A stretch of DNA of 64,000 nt from DAOPYU01 sp942493245 (GTDB taxonomy: Bacteria > Sumerlaeota > Sumerlaeia > UBA8349). The translations under genes were made by a program, and so were the position numbers. Under the pieces are notes generated by a model, which worked only from the letters and a program-made list of their open reading frames with translations, was not told where the DNA came from and did not search any database. Location of the stretch: the NCBI GenBank assembly GCA_942493245.1, contig OW818685.1, positions 1,674,001 to 1,738,000 of the forward strand, in the 5' to 3' direction. Positions 51,004 to 60,507 of the stretch are shown in pieces (positions within the stretch are counted from its first letter, which is position 1; each line of letters starts with the position of its first letter).

Positions 51004-52473
51004 ATGCCTCTGAATACGCAGTTTCGAGCCGTCAGGACGATCGGTGTCAGGTTTTATCTGCTGTGGATGTTGGCGCTGTTCCTGCCTGTCGCGCAACCCG
51101 TTTGGTCGCAGGAAGAACGGAAGACCGTCTCGCACGTAAAACCCCGGCTGATTGTCCTGACCGATCTTTCCAACGAACCGGACGACGAGGAGTCGTTTGT
51201 CCGGTTGCTGGTGTATTCGGATCAGTTCGATATCGAGGGCTTGATCGCCACGACCTCAAACTGGTTGAAGCAGAAGCCGCGTGAAGACCTGATCCGGCGC
51301 GATCTCGCAGCCTACGGCGAGGTGTGGCCGAATCTGGCAAAACACTCGCCCGAATTTCCACGGGTGGACAGTCTGCTCTCAGTAACTCGGACGGGGCAGG
51401 AAAACTTGGGAATGGCGGACGTTGGAGCGGGAAAGAGTTCGAATGGCTCGAAGCGGATCATCGAGGCGGTTGACCGCGCGGACGACCGCCCGATCTGGGT
51501 TGCGATCTGGGGCGGGCCGAACACGCTGGCGCAGGCGCTCTGGGACGTGCGCGCCTCCCGGACTTCCGCCGAAGTGGAGAAGTTTGTGGCGAAGATACGG
51601 GTATATGCCATCTCGGATCAGGACGACTCGGGGGCATGGATTCGGCGCGAATTCAGAAACCTGTTTTATATCGTCACCCCGTCCAATCCGACCAGTTACG
51701 AGGAATACTATCGCGCGACCTGGACGGGCATTTCCGGCGGACGGGGCGATCAGGCCGCACCCGGCTATCATTTCGACAAGGTGGACAACCCCTGGCTCGA
51801 AGCCAATGTAATCAAGAATCACGGTCCACTTGGCGCTCTGTATCCGCGCCTCCAATACATCATGGAAGGCGATACGCCCAGCTTTCTGGGGTTGATCGAC
51901 CACGGGTTGGGCTGGGAAATCAATCCCGCCTACGGCGGCTGGGGAGGACGGTACGCGCTTTTCCAACCGGCGGGTGAAACCCGTCCTGTCTGGACCGACA
52001 ACGCCTCGACCCGCGACCGCGTCGAGGTCGAAAAAGACCGTACCGAGACTTCCAACCAGGCCACCATCTGGCGCTGGCGGGAACATTTCCAGAACGATTT
52101 TGCCGCCCGGATGGATTGGTGTGTGGCGGACGATTTCAAGAAGGCGAACCACAACCCCCACCCAGCGCTCAATGGCAATCGTTCCACCGACGTGGTCATG
52201 ATTTCAGCCCAAGCCGGCTCTACGGTCAAACTGTCCGCCGAAGGAACGGACGCAGGCGATGAGGGACAAAGCGTGAATGTCACCTGGTGGATCTACCGCG
52301 AGGCCGGTACTCTTGAAGGAGCGACCTTGAAGCAAACTGACGGATTGAAGACGGAGGTCGCGCTTCCCGCAGGCGGTCGCTCGGGTTCCGTGCATGTTAT
52401 TCTGCAGGCGGAGGACGATGGCGCGCCGCATTTGTTCGCGTACCAGCGCATCTGTATTCAAGTGACGCCTTGA
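51004..52473 (+). CDS. Secreted DUF1593 (nucleoside-hydrolase-like) protein
   Basis: GGAGGACAGAAAC precedes ATG 51004, which starts a signal peptide ending near WSQ. The 489-residue protein begins its domain with PRLIVLTDLSNEPDDEESFV, an Asp-rich loop like the calcium site of nucleoside hydrolases. It continues with IWVAIWGGPNTLAQALWDV and ends in a beta-sandwich. This arrangement corresponds to the Sde182-type DUF1593 family found in polysaccharide loci and sometimes called cellulose-binding. Its true substrate is not established. Position within the locus suggests a role in glycoside cleavage or binding. Confidence 0.8.
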   Translation: MPLNTQFRAVRTIGVRFYLLWMLALFLPVAQPVWSQEERKTVSHVKPRLIVLTDLSNEPDDEESFVRLLVYSDQFDIEGLIATTSNWLKQKPREDLIRRDLAAYGEVWPNLAKHSPEFPRVDSLLSVTRTGQENLGMADVGAGKSSNGSKRIIEAVDRADDRPIWVAIWGGPNTLAQALWDVRASRTSAEVEKFVAKIRVYAISDQDDSGAWIRREFRNLFYIVTPSNPTSYEEYYRATWTGISGGRGDQAAPGYHFDKVDNPWLEANVIKNHGPLGALYPRLQYIMEGDTPSFLGLIDHGLGWEINPAYGGWGGRYALFQPAGETRPVWTDNASTRDRVEVEKDRTETSNQATIWRWREHFQNDFAARMDWCVADDFKKANHNPHPALNGNRSTDVVMISAQAGSTVKLSAEGTDAGDEGQSVNVTWWIYREAGTLEGATLKQTDGLKTEVALPAGGRSGSVHVILQAEDDGAPHLFAYQRICIQVTP

Positions 52474-52480
52474 CACCGGC

Positions 52481-52529
52481 ACCCAACGAATGCGTTCTAT
52501 CAATCTGCGTTCGTTTTGTGCCGTTGGGT
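52481..52529 (+). repeat. Inverted repeat with integron attC-like outer boxes
   Basis: ACCCAACG (52481-52488) and CGTTGGGT (52522-52529) are perfect inverted repeats around 33 nt. The outer 7-mers fit RYYYAAC and GTTRRRY of integron attC sites, and an inner ACGAA/TTCGT pair overlaps them. The inner box spacing does not fit a proper attC, so this may be only a hairpin between two genes. Confidence 0.3.
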
Positions 52530-52560
52530 TATGAAAAGTGGAAGACCAGAGGAACCGGAC

Positions 52561-53067
52561 ATGCGCTCGATCCAGGATGACATGGGGGAATTGCGGCGGC
52601 AACTCGAAAAGGGATCTATCCAGAAGGCCTATGGAGCGCTGCTCTCGTACATGATGGCCCTGCGGACGCGCTTTGCGCGGAAGTACGGAATGGCCGCCGT
52701 CTCCGGCTTGTACCCGGGATACATGGACATGACGTATTTCGCTCTTTTTCCCCCGTTTCTCAAGGATCGCGACCTGAAGGTGGCAATCGTTTTCAACTAC
52801 GACGCCTTCCGGTTCGAAGCCTGGCTTGCGGCGCGCAACCGGAAGGTGCAGCGGGAGTACTGGGAACGATTCAAAGAAGGCCATTGGGCGGCGTATCGTG
52901 TTATCAAGCCGGCAAAAGGAAGCGACGCCATTATCGAGTGCGACCTGGCCGAGGATTTCGACCTCGGCGATCCCGACGCCTTGACCTCAAGGATCGAAAA
53001 CGCGACAGCCGCGTTCATTGACACCATCGAACAATTTCTGGGAAGCCCGGAGTCCGGTATTCGATAG
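52561..53067 (+). CDS. DUF7000 family protein
   Basis: AGAGGA lies 7 nt before ATG 52561. The 168-residue protein has no signal peptide and reads MRSIQDDMGELRRQLEKGSI, then YMMALRTRFARKYG, YPGYMDMTYFALFPPFLKDR, KVAIVFNYDAFRFEAWLAARN and REYWERFKEG. This is the pattern of small cytoplasmic DUF7000 proteins, for which I know no function. It interrupts a run of secreted enzymes, so it is probably unrelated to sugar use and may have been inserted. Confidence 0.75.
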   Translation: MRSIQDDMGELRRQLEKGSIQKAYGALLSYMMALRTRFARKYGMAAVSGLYPGYMDMTYFALFPPFLKDRDLKVAIVFNYDAFRFEAWLAARNRKVQREYWERFKEGHWAAYRVIKPAKGSDAIIECDLAEDFDLGDPDALTSRIENATAAFIDTIEQFLGSPESGIR

Positions 53068-53132
53068 GGTGACCCACAGGCGCTTCGTCTCGCAATGCTC
53101 GTGAGATGGATTTTCACCGGAGGAGGTAAACT

Positions 53133-54431
53133 ATGAAGACGATAGCAGGTATCTGGTCATGGGTACGCGTTTTCTGTCTGAACCACGAACGCGCCGCGCG
53201 CGCGCGCGTTGATCGCATGACTCGGATTCCGAGCGGGAGAACCGGGATGTGTATTCCCGCTTATCTTGCCCTTTTGTTTCTTCTGGCGCCGACTCTTGCC
53301 TGGTCGCAGCAGGCCAATGTCAACCTGGACTACAACCCGCAAAAGAACACCGAAAATCTGATCCCTTTCAGTGCTCCACTCAACTCGCCCGACGTCCGCG
53401 ACGACGGAACCGTCACGTTCCGGCTGAAGGCGCCCGCCGCGAAGGAAGTGCGGCTTACCGGCGCCGTTCTCACCGTGATCGAGAAATCGGGCGGCAAGCC
53501 CATGCCCTTCACGAAAGGCGACGACGGCGTGTGGACCCTGACCGTCGGCCCGCTCAAGCCGGACATGTACATCTATGGATTTGACGTGGACGGGGTGCGA
53601 ATCGCCGACCCCAGCAACAGTGTCGCCGGATTTACCGCCATGCCGCCCTACAGCCAGCTGGTCGTGCATGGCAGCGGTCCGGCGTATTACGACGCGCGCA
53701 ATGTGCCGCACGGCACGGTGACGCGTCACGTCTATCATTCGGATGTCACAAACGGCGAGCGTGAACTTTACGTTTACACGCCGCCCAGCTATGATAAAAG
53801 CAAGCGTTATCCCGTGCTTTACCTTGTGGGCGGAAGCGGCGATCTGCCGTCCAACTGGGTGTACGATGGTCGTGTGAATTTCATGATGGACAACCTGCTG
53901 GCGGAGGGTAAAGCCGTCCCGATGGTCATCGCCATTCCCAACAATCAGGTTGTCCACCGCAACAATCCCCGCCACGTCGAGTTGACGTTCAAACTGTTCG
54001 AATCGGAACTCCGGCAGCATGTCATTCCGCTGGTCGAGCGCGAGTACAGCGTCCGCAAGGACCCGAAGGGCCGCGCCCTGTCGGGGCTGTCAATGGGCGG
54101 GCGCCATACGATGTTCGTCGGTTTCAATTCTCTCGATCTGTTCGCCTCCTTCGGTGTGCTCAGCGCCGGCGACGTTGACAGCGAGAACTCGATCAAAAAG
54201 TTTCTCAACGACCCGGAGGTCAACAAGAAGATTGATTACCTGTTTGTGGGGCAGGGGACCGTGGAAAACCAGGGGCCGATGGGCGGCCGGTGCGTGGCGC
54301 TGCATGAGGCGCTTCAGAAACACAATATAGCCCACGAGTATTACGTCGGAGGATACGGCGGCCACGACTGGGCCACCTGGCGTCACTTACTCTATTTCCG
54401 CTTTCTACCCAACCTGTGGCAAAAAGATTGA
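53133..54431 (+). CDS. Secreted CE1-family esterase
   Basis: A very strong ribosome site (GGAGGAGGT) precedes ATG 53133, but the hydrophobic signal core (AYLALLFLLAPTLAWS) begins only near residue 43. An internal ATG at 53247 behind GGGAGAACC may be the real start. The 432-residue protein has an E-set/CBM48-like domain (about 90-180) and an esterase domain with Ser320 in GLSMGG and His411 in YGGHDW. It is a diverged relative of the CE1 cassettes upstream, without their low-complexity insert. Feruloyl or acetyl ester cleavage is likely. Confidence 0.88.
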   Translation: MKTIAGIWSWVRVFCLNHERAARARVDRMTRIPSGRTGMCIPAYLALLFLLAPTLAWSQQANVNLDYNPQKNTENLIPFSAPLNSPDVRDDGTVTFRLKAPAAKEVRLTGAVLTVIEKSGGKPMPFTKGDDGVWTLTVGPLKPDMYIYGFDVDGVRIADPSNSVAGFTAMPPYSQLVVHGSGPAYYDARNVPHGTVTRHVYHSDVTNGERELYVYTPPSYDKSKRYPVLYLVGGSGDLPSNWVYDGRVNFMMDNLLAEGKAVPMVIAIPNNQVVHRNNPRHVELTFKLFESELRQHVIPLVEREYSVRKDPKGRALSGLSMGGRHTMFVGFNSLDLFASFGVLSAGDVDSENSIKKFLNDPEVNKKIDYLFVGQGTVENQGPMGGRCVALHEALQKHNIAHEYYVGGYGGHDWATWRHLLYFRFLPNLWQKD

Positions 54432-54455
54432 CATTGCAGAAAAGGAACTATCGGT

Positions 54456-56021
54456 ATGACGAAGAAATTGTGTCTCGTTCTCATGTTTGGGGTATTCACG
54501 GTCGGGTTGTGTCTTGCGCAGTCGCTCGAGTCGGTCAAACCCGAGCCGGTCAAGGTCGAGGGAGGATTGGTGCAGGGTACGTCTGAAAACGGATTGACGG
54601 TTTACAAAGGCATCCCGTTCGCCGCGCCGCCGGTGGGCGATCTCCGCTGGCGTGCGCCTCAACCCGCCGCCCAATGGGAAGGCGTGCGACAGGCCACCCA
54701 GTTTGGGCCGTCCCCCATCCAGGGGTCGAGAAACGGTTCGGACATGAGCGAAGACTGCCTGTATTTAAATGTCTGGACGCCCGCAAAATCCGCAAACGAC
54801 CGCATTCCCGTGCTTGTGTGGATATATGGTGGTGGATTCGGTGGTGGGTCCACTTCCGAGCCGAACTACAACGGGGAAAAACTGGCTCAAAAGGGTGTGG
54901 TACTGGTGAGCATCAACTATCGTGTCGGAACGCTTGGGTTTCTGGCGCACCCGGAATTGAGCGCCGAGAACAAGGAGCACGCTTCCGGGAACTACGGCCT
55001 GATGGATCAGATCGCAGGCCTTCAGTGGGTGCGGAAGAATATCGCCGCTTTCGGGGGCGACCCCAATAAGGTGACGATTTTCGGCGAGTCGGCGGGGGGA
55101 ATCTCGGTCAGCATGTTGTGCGCGTCGCCGTTGGCCAAGGGGCTGTTTCACGGCGCCATTTCGCAGAGCGGTGGTTCGTTCGGGCCTTCGCGTCCCACCA
55201 CCTATCCGGGCGAGAACATGAAACGCCTGGCGGATGCGGAACGCGAGGGGGAGGCCTTCGCCAGGAACGCGGGCGTGGTCTCCATCGCGGAACTGCGGAA
55301 GATTGCTCCCGACAAACTGCCGGGAGGCCGTGGTTGGCCGATTGTCGATGGCTACGTGATTCCCGACGACCAATACAGACTCTACGAGGCGGGGAAGTAC
55401 AATGACACGCCCATTCTGGTGGGCTACAACTCGGACGAGGGCGCGAGTTTTTCGCCCCCGAAATCCCCCGAGGAATACATCAACGGTGTCAAGAAGCGTT
55501 ACGGCAAGTTCGCCGACGAACTCATCAAGGCCTATCCCACCGACACGGACAAGGTTCCCAAGACCGCGCGCGACCTGGCCCGTGATGCGGCATTCGGGTG
55601 GCACACGTGGAGTTGGGCGCGGCTCCAGGCGAAGACCGGTAAATCCAAGGTTTTCTATTACTATTTCGACCAGCACCCGGATTATCCGGAAGGTTCGCCC
55701 CGGGCCGGTTCCGGTTCGCCGCACGGCATGGATGTGTCCTACGTTTTCCAGCATATCAACCCATCGAGTCCGCAGACGACGAAGACGGACCTGGAAATAT
55801 CGGACGCCATGGGGACCTACTGGACGAATTTTGCCAAGCGCGGCGATCCCAATGGAGAGGGGGTTCCCGAGTGGCCCGCTTTCAGCGACGCCAAGCCGGT
55901 CGTGATGTACTTCAGCCAGACGCCGCACACGGGGCCGGTGCCCAGCGCCGAATCGCTCAAAGCCCTCGACACGTATTTCGCCTGGCGTCGGACGCCGGAA
56001 GGCGAGGCGTGGGCAAAATAG
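54456..56021 (+). CDS. Secreted type-B carboxylesterase
   Basis: The 521-residue protein has a signal peptide (ending CLAQ) and the complete carboxylesterase pattern: VYKGIPFAAPPVGDLRW, EDCLYLNVWTP, the oxyanion YGGGF, Ser212 in FGESAGG, a Glu near FLVGYNSDEG-type residues (ILVGYNSDEG) and the late SPHGMDVSYVF with the His. It hydrolyses carboxylic esters. Within this locus it may act on phenolic or acetyl esters released from xylan. It is the last gene of the plus-strand block, 24 nt behind CE1. Confidence 0.9.
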   Translation: MTKKLCLVLMFGVFTVGLCLAQSLESVKPEPVKVEGGLVQGTSENGLTVYKGIPFAAPPVGDLRWRAPQPAAQWEGVRQATQFGPSPIQGSRNGSDMSEDCLYLNVWTPAKSANDRIPVLVWIYGGGFGGGSTSEPNYNGEKLAQKGVVLVSINYRVGTLGFLAHPELSAENKEHASGNYGLMDQIAGLQWVRKNIAAFGGDPNKVTIFGESAGGISVSMLCASPLAKGLFHGAISQSGGSFGPSRPTTYPGENMKRLADAEREGEAFARNAGVVSIAELRKIAPDKLPGGRGWPIVDGYVIPDDQYRLYEAGKYNDTPILVGYNSDEGASFSPPKSPEEYINGVKKRYGKFADELIKAYPTDTDKVPKTARDLARDAAFGWHTWSWARLQAKTGKSKVFYYYFDQHPDYPEGSPRAGSGSPHGMDVSYVFQHINPSSPQTTKTDLEISDAMGTYWTNFAKRGDPNGEGVPEWPAFSDAKPVVMYFSQTPHTGPVPSAESLKALDTYFAWRRTPEGEAWAK

Positions 56022-56531
56022 GCCACACCTGATTGAATATTCGTAAGCATTTAGCCATGTATCGTGACGGACAAGAAAACGCGCCCCAGTGGGTTGCGGC
56101 ACCTCACCGGTGCCCTGGTGGGGCACTCACTCTGGGCCAGCGGGGTTTTCCGGAACTCCAAGATTTGGCTAAAGATACCCGATTTCATTCTCCTCGGTTT
56201 CATTTTCCAAAAAATTGACGGCGGTTTTTGTACGAATAGAAACCGAGCGTGGAAAATCTTCAAGCGATGCTGGGAATCAGTTTGCACAATTGCGCGAAAA
56301 CACTTACATGCGTACGCGTTGGTTGAGTGGGTATCGGATTCTCGTTCATGGTATGCAGCTGTTTCCGGTTTCTCCCAGGAGAATTCTCTCCTCAAACCGA
56401 TATCAAAACCTCCCCCCCTGTGGGACGACCGTGACCCTGGAAAGACCGTGATCTTGGACTTGATAATCCGCGTGCTGTGGGCTATTTTCACGGATCATGT
56501 TTGTCGGCGAGGGGAAGGAAAGGGTTCGGTC
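56022..56531. other. Intergenic region after the CAZyme block
   Basis: No gene is supported. The open frame that runs upstream from the SNF2 gene to 56064 lacks family similarity and a ribosome site. A hairpin GTGCCC-TGGTG-GGGCAC near 56111-56127 may end the long operon but has no T-run. TTGACG at 56214 with TAGAAA 16 nt later is a weak promoter candidate for the helicase gene. Confidence 0.3.
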
Positions 56532-59036
56532 ATGGTGTCCAAGATTCAGACAGGCAAGAAAAAATCCAAAGCGCCAAAGGCTAAGGCCGTCGGCGTGTCG
56601 CCCAGGAAAACCCCGCGCACTCACAAACCCGACGATATGACGCTGGAGCAGTGGCAGATCGCTCTGCGCCACGAATTCGGCCAGGAACAGAAGTTCAATC
56701 TGGAGAACCTGGGTGCGGAACAGGTCTTTTCGGAGTTCCGCGTCACCAACCCCGCCAGCGTCGGCGTCTATCGCGTCGCCATCCGCGGCGAAGCCCCGGG
56801 CATCAATTACTGCTCCTGCCCCGACTACGCCGTCAACACCCTGGGCACCTGCAAGCACATCGAGTTCACGTTGGCCGCGCTACGTCGTAAACGGGGCGGC
56901 AAGACGGCCCTGGATCGCGGCTTCAAGCCCCTCTTCTCCGAAATTTACCTGCGTTACGGCCTCAAGCGCGAAGTGGCCTTTGGCCCGGCCACCGACTGTC
57001 CCACAGCGCTGCGTACGCTGGCCGCAAAGTATTTCGACGCCCATGGTCTCCTCAAGCCCGAGGCCTACGCCCGCTTTGACAAATTCCTGCGGGAGGCTTC
57101 GCACATCGCCCGCGAGGTAAACCACGAACTGCGATGTTATGAGGATACGATCGGTTTTGTCGCGCAAGTACGCGACCAGGCCTGGCGGCTCGCCATGATC
57201 GACCAGGCCTTTCCGCAAGGGATCGAAAGTCCCGCCTTCGAGGGCCTGCTCAAGGTTTCGCTTTACCCCTATCAGCGCCAGGGAGCGCTTTTCGCGGCGC
57301 GAGCCGGTCGCTGCCTGCTCGCTGACGACATGGGCCTGGGCAAAACGATCCAGGCTATCGCCGCCTCCGAGATCCTCGCCCGTACCGGCGGCATCGAGCG
57401 TGTGCTGATCGTTTGTCCCACCTCGCTTAAGCACCAGTGGCAAAGCGAGATTGCCAAGTTCACCGACCGCACGGCCCAAGTGATCGAGGGATCACTGGCG
57501 GTACGCGAGGCCGCCTACACATCCGAGGCCTTCTTTAAGATCACCAATTACGACGTAATCCATCGCGACGCTGAAGCGATCCGCCTCTGGGCGCCCGACC
57601 TGATCGTGCTGGACGAGGCTCAGCGCATCAAGAATTGGAAAACCCGCGCCGCGCGCACCGTCAAGCGTCTGCCCAGCGAGCATGCCATTGTGCTGACCGG
57701 CACGCCGCTGGAGAACCGTCTGGAGGATCTGCATTCGATCGTTGAATTCGTCGATCGCCACCGCCTGGGGCCGACCTTTCGTTTTTTGGCCGAGCACCAG
57801 CACGTGGATGAAGTTGGCAAGGTAATCGGCTATCGCAACCTCGGCGAGATCGCCCGAACGCTGGAGCCGATCCTGCTGCGGCGCACCAAGCAGAAGGTCT
57901 TGCGCGAACTGCCCGAGCGCCTGGACAAGACCTTTTTCGTGCCGATGACCCCTCAGCAGCAAAAGCACCATGAGGAAAACCAGGAGACCGTGGCGCGCAT
58001 CGTGACCAAGTGGCGCCGCTACCACTTCCTCTCCGAGGCCGATCAGCGCCGCCTGATGATCGCCCTGCAAAACATGCGCATGGCCTGCAACAGCACCTGG
58101 CTGCTCGACCACGAAACCGATTTCGGCGTCAAGGCCGACGAACTGGCCACGCAACTTGAGGAGATCTTCGAGCGCGAGGGCGCCAAGGTGGTTGTTTTCA
58201 GCCAGTGGGTACGCACTCACGAACTCCTTCAGCGACGCTTCGAGGCCCGGCGCTGGGATCATGTCTTTTTCCATGGCGGCGTGCCGGGTCCCCAGCGCAA
58301 GGGGCTGGTGGAGCGCTTCAAGGAGGACCCGGACTGCCGCCTGTTTCTGGCCACCGATGCCGGAGGCGTGGGGCTCAACCTGCAACACGCCTCGGTGGTG
58401 GTGAACATGGACCAGCCCTGGAACCCTGCGGTGCTTGAGCAGCGCATTGGGCGTGTCCACCGCCTGGGCCAGCACCGGCCGGTCAGCGTGATCAACTACG
58501 TGTCCCAGGGGACGATCGAGCATGGCATGCTCTCGCTGATCGACTTTAAGAAGTCGGTTTTCGCGGGGGTGCTCGACGAAGGCAGCGACGAGGTTTTCCT
58601 GGGCGGCTCGCGCCTGAAGAATTTCATGGATACGGTCGAGCGCGCTTCTGGTGGGATTCCACCGGCAATGCCGTCACAGGAGACGCCCGATCCCACGTCC
58701 GAAGAAGTCGTCTCGGAGACGCAAATGGACACGGAAACAATGCGGGGGACGACGGACACACCCGCCGCCGCAGAGGGCGTGTGGGCAGAACTGGCCACCG
58801 CAGGCCTGGCTTTTCTTGAAAAACTGGGTCAGGCACTTCAGGGATCGCGCACCGGTGGGCCAGGTGGTACGGCCACGCCGTCCCCCAAATCGCCTCCGAA
58901 CATTGGACTGCCCGAGACGCTGCTCTCGCGCGACGAACGGACCGGCCAGATCAGTCTCAATCTGCCGTTGCCCAAACCTGAGGTTCTGCAGAACGTCGCT
59001 GATCTGCTCGGCAAACTGGCCAAGATGGGGAAATGA
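56532..59036 (+). CDS. SWIM zinc-finger SNF2-family helicase
   Basis: ATG 56532 is chosen because AAGGAAAGGG lies just upstream and the homologous part starts soon after. The 834-residue protein has a Lys-rich N-terminus, a SWIM zinc finger with CSC (94-96) and CKH (about 110-112), then SNF2 motifs: LADDMGLGKT near 263-272, DEAQ near 360, TGTPLENRLEDL, a C-terminal helicase domain with FFHGGVPGPQRKG, TDAGGVGLNLQ and QRIGRVHRLGQ. SNF2 proteins are DNA-translocating ATPases that remodel protein-DNA complexes. Its last 200 residues are variable. No restriction or defence partner is next to it. Confidence 0.92.
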   Translation: MVSKIQTGKKKSKAPKAKAVGVSPRKTPRTHKPDDMTLEQWQIALRHEFGQEQKFNLENLGAEQVFSEFRVTNPASVGVYRVAIRGEAPGINYCSCPDYAVNTLGTCKHIEFTLAALRRKRGGKTALDRGFKPLFSEIYLRYGLKREVAFGPATDCPTALRTLAAKYFDAHGLLKPEAYARFDKFLREASHIAREVNHELRCYEDTIGFVAQVRDQAWRLAMIDQAFPQGIESPAFEGLLKVSLYPYQRQGALFAARAGRCLLADDMGLGKTIQAIAASEILARTGGIERVLIVCPTSLKHQWQSEIAKFTDRTAQVIEGSLAVREAAYTSEAFFKITNYDVIHRDAEAIRLWAPDLIVLDEAQRIKNWKTRAARTVKRLPSEHAIVLTGTPLENRLEDLHSIVEFVDRHRLGPTFRFLAEHQHVDEVGKVIGYRNLGEIARTLEPILLRRTKQKVLRELPERLDKTFFVPMTPQQQKHHEENQETVARIVTKWRRYHFLSEADQRRLMIALQNMRMACNSTWLLDHETDFGVKADELATQLEEIFEREGAKVVVFSQWVRTHELLQRRFEARRWDHVFFHGGVPGPQRKGLVERFKEDPDCRLFLATDAGGVGLNLQHASVVVNMDQPWNPAVLEQRIGRVHRLGQHRPVSVINYVSQGTIEHGMLSLIDFKKSVFAGVLDEGSDEVFLGGSRLKNFMDTVERASGGIPPAMPSQETPDPTSEEVVSETQMDTETMRGTTDTPAAAEGVWAELATAGLAFLEKLGQALQGSRTGGPGGTATPSPKSPPNIGLPETLLSRDERTGQISLNLPLPKPEVLQNVADLLGKLAKMGK

Positions 59037-59143
59037 ATGGAGACTTTCCGACCGCATTGCGCTTAGGCGCAATGCGGCGGGCCACCAATCAATGGGGTAA
59101 CTTCCCCCCTCAAAAAGAGGTAACTTCCGTTTCAAGTCCCCGG

Positions 59144-59721
59144 TTATTCGAGGTCGTAACCGATGGCAGGATAGCCGCGCTTGCGGCGCTGGAACATGCG
59201 GGCCAGCATGGCAACACGCAGATCGGTGTAATCGTAAACGATCACTTCACGTTTGCCATCGTACAGACGATGTAACCGTCCGGCATATTGGGCCAGAATT
59301 CCGCGCCATGAGACCGGTAACGCGAGGAAAAGGGTATCGAGCCGTGGATCGTCGAATCCCTCGCCGAGATATCGGCCTGTGGCGACGAGAACGCGTGGTT
59401 TATCGGGTTTGATGGTTTCGAGCCGTTGTTTGAGCAAACGCCGCTGTTTCACGCCCTGGCCCCCCTTGAACGTGATGAGGTTTCGCAATGTTCCCCCAGA
59501 AGTGCGGTCAGGGTGTCCGCATGTGCCGTTTGCTCGGTAATCACGACGGGGGACCGGCCTTCGAGAAGCGTGGAGGGAGCGTGTTGAAAAGCGAACATCT
59601 CATTTCCTTCGCCGGAGAAAAATGGAGAGTTTTTTCCTGCCGAATGTTGTGAGGAAAGGAGTTGTCTATTCAGATCCCTGCCCCTCGGCCCGAGTCGAAA
59701 ATCTCCGTACCTTTCAAACAA
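59144..59721 (-). pseudogene. Frameshifted C-terminal remnant of a superfamily II helicase
   Basis: One frame (down to 59449) ends with SPVVITEQTAHADTLTALLG. The next frame (59488 to 59144) continues with LITFKGGQGVKQRRLLKQ, VATGRYLGEGFDDPRLDTLF, SWRGILAQYAGRLHRLYDGK and MFQRRKRGYPAIGYDLE. Together they match the end of DEAD/DEAH helicases that accompany phage or defence genes. A shift lies near the GGGGGAACATTGCG tract at about 59479-59492. The N-terminal Walker part is absent, so the gene is dead. Confidence 0.8.
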
Positions 59722-60090
59722 TGGTTCTAATTTGATCAGAAAAATTCAGTTACACCCGCCCCATTTTTCCCTCCAATCGAGACGATCCTCTCCGAAAACA
59801 CGGAACGTTCCCCAGCCTTCGGATGACGAATCAATCTGAATCTGTTTTAGTTATATAGATTATTAATTTGCACACTCCATGAATTCATCTGTAATTACCT
59901 CATTATATCGAGCCTCTTGCAAAAGTCGTTGAGTCGTTCGATTTTCAGGTGAAAAAGTGAGGAGAAAAAGGCATCATACGCTTGCTTAACAAACCCCGAA
60001 AGGGATGGCGGATTGAAGTTCCCCCCGAAAACTGGACAGGCCTTTAAGGTGGTATTCTGTTAGGCTTGTGTCCAGGAAGGAGTGGGGAAA

Positions 60091-60507
60091 ATGAGCGAAA
60101 AGAGGCGACGTTTCAGTGCGTCTTTCAAGGCGGAGGTGGCACTGGAGGCAATTCGCGGCAAGCGGACGATCAATGAGATTGCCAGCGAGCGCGGCATCCA
60201 TCCCCACCAGGTGGTGATGTGGAAGAAGCAGGCGGTGGAATCCCTGAGCGGGGCTTTCGCCGACCGGCGCAAGCGGCCGGGAAAGGAGGCGGAAGAGACC
60301 AGCCAACTCTACGAGCAGATCGGACGGCTCAAGGTGGAACTCGACTGGCTAAAAAAAGTGCGGCGCTTGACCCCGGCCAGGCGCAGGCGCTGGTGGAGCC
60401 GGGGCACGGGGAACTGGCCATTTCGCGCCAGTGCGCCCTGCTCGGTCTGCCGCGCTCGACCTACTACTACCAGCCGGTGGAACGCGACCCTCAGGAGTTG
60501 GAACTGA
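60091..60507 (+). CDS. IS3-family transposase OrfA
   Basis: GGAAGGAG precedes ATG 60091. The N-terminal residues (RRRFSASFKAEVALEAIRGK, then TINEIASERGIHPHQVVMWKKQ) form the helix-turn-helix that binds the ends. A leucine-zipper-like region follows. At 60351-60357 the A7 tract (CTA-AAA-AAA-G) is a typical site for programmed -1 frameshifting into orfB, which yields the OrfAB transposase. Without the shift, translation continues to 60507 with unrelated Arg-rich residues. Confidence 0.9.
   Translation: MSEKRRRFSASFKAEVALEAIRGKRTINEIASERGIHPHQVVMWKKQAVESLSGAFADRRKRPGKEAEETSQLYEQIGRLKVELDWLKKVRRLTPARRRRWWSRGTGNWPFRASAPCSVCRARPTTTSRWNATLRSWN

Noticed and set aside
53190..53210. Alternating CG tract as a possible special DNA structure
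   Set aside because: It lies within the start region of the CE1 gene and codes for Arg/Ala; nothing else supports a function.
56064..56531. Longer start for the SNF2 helicase
   Set aside because: The 156 extra residues have no recognisable domain, and a good ribosome site precedes 56532.
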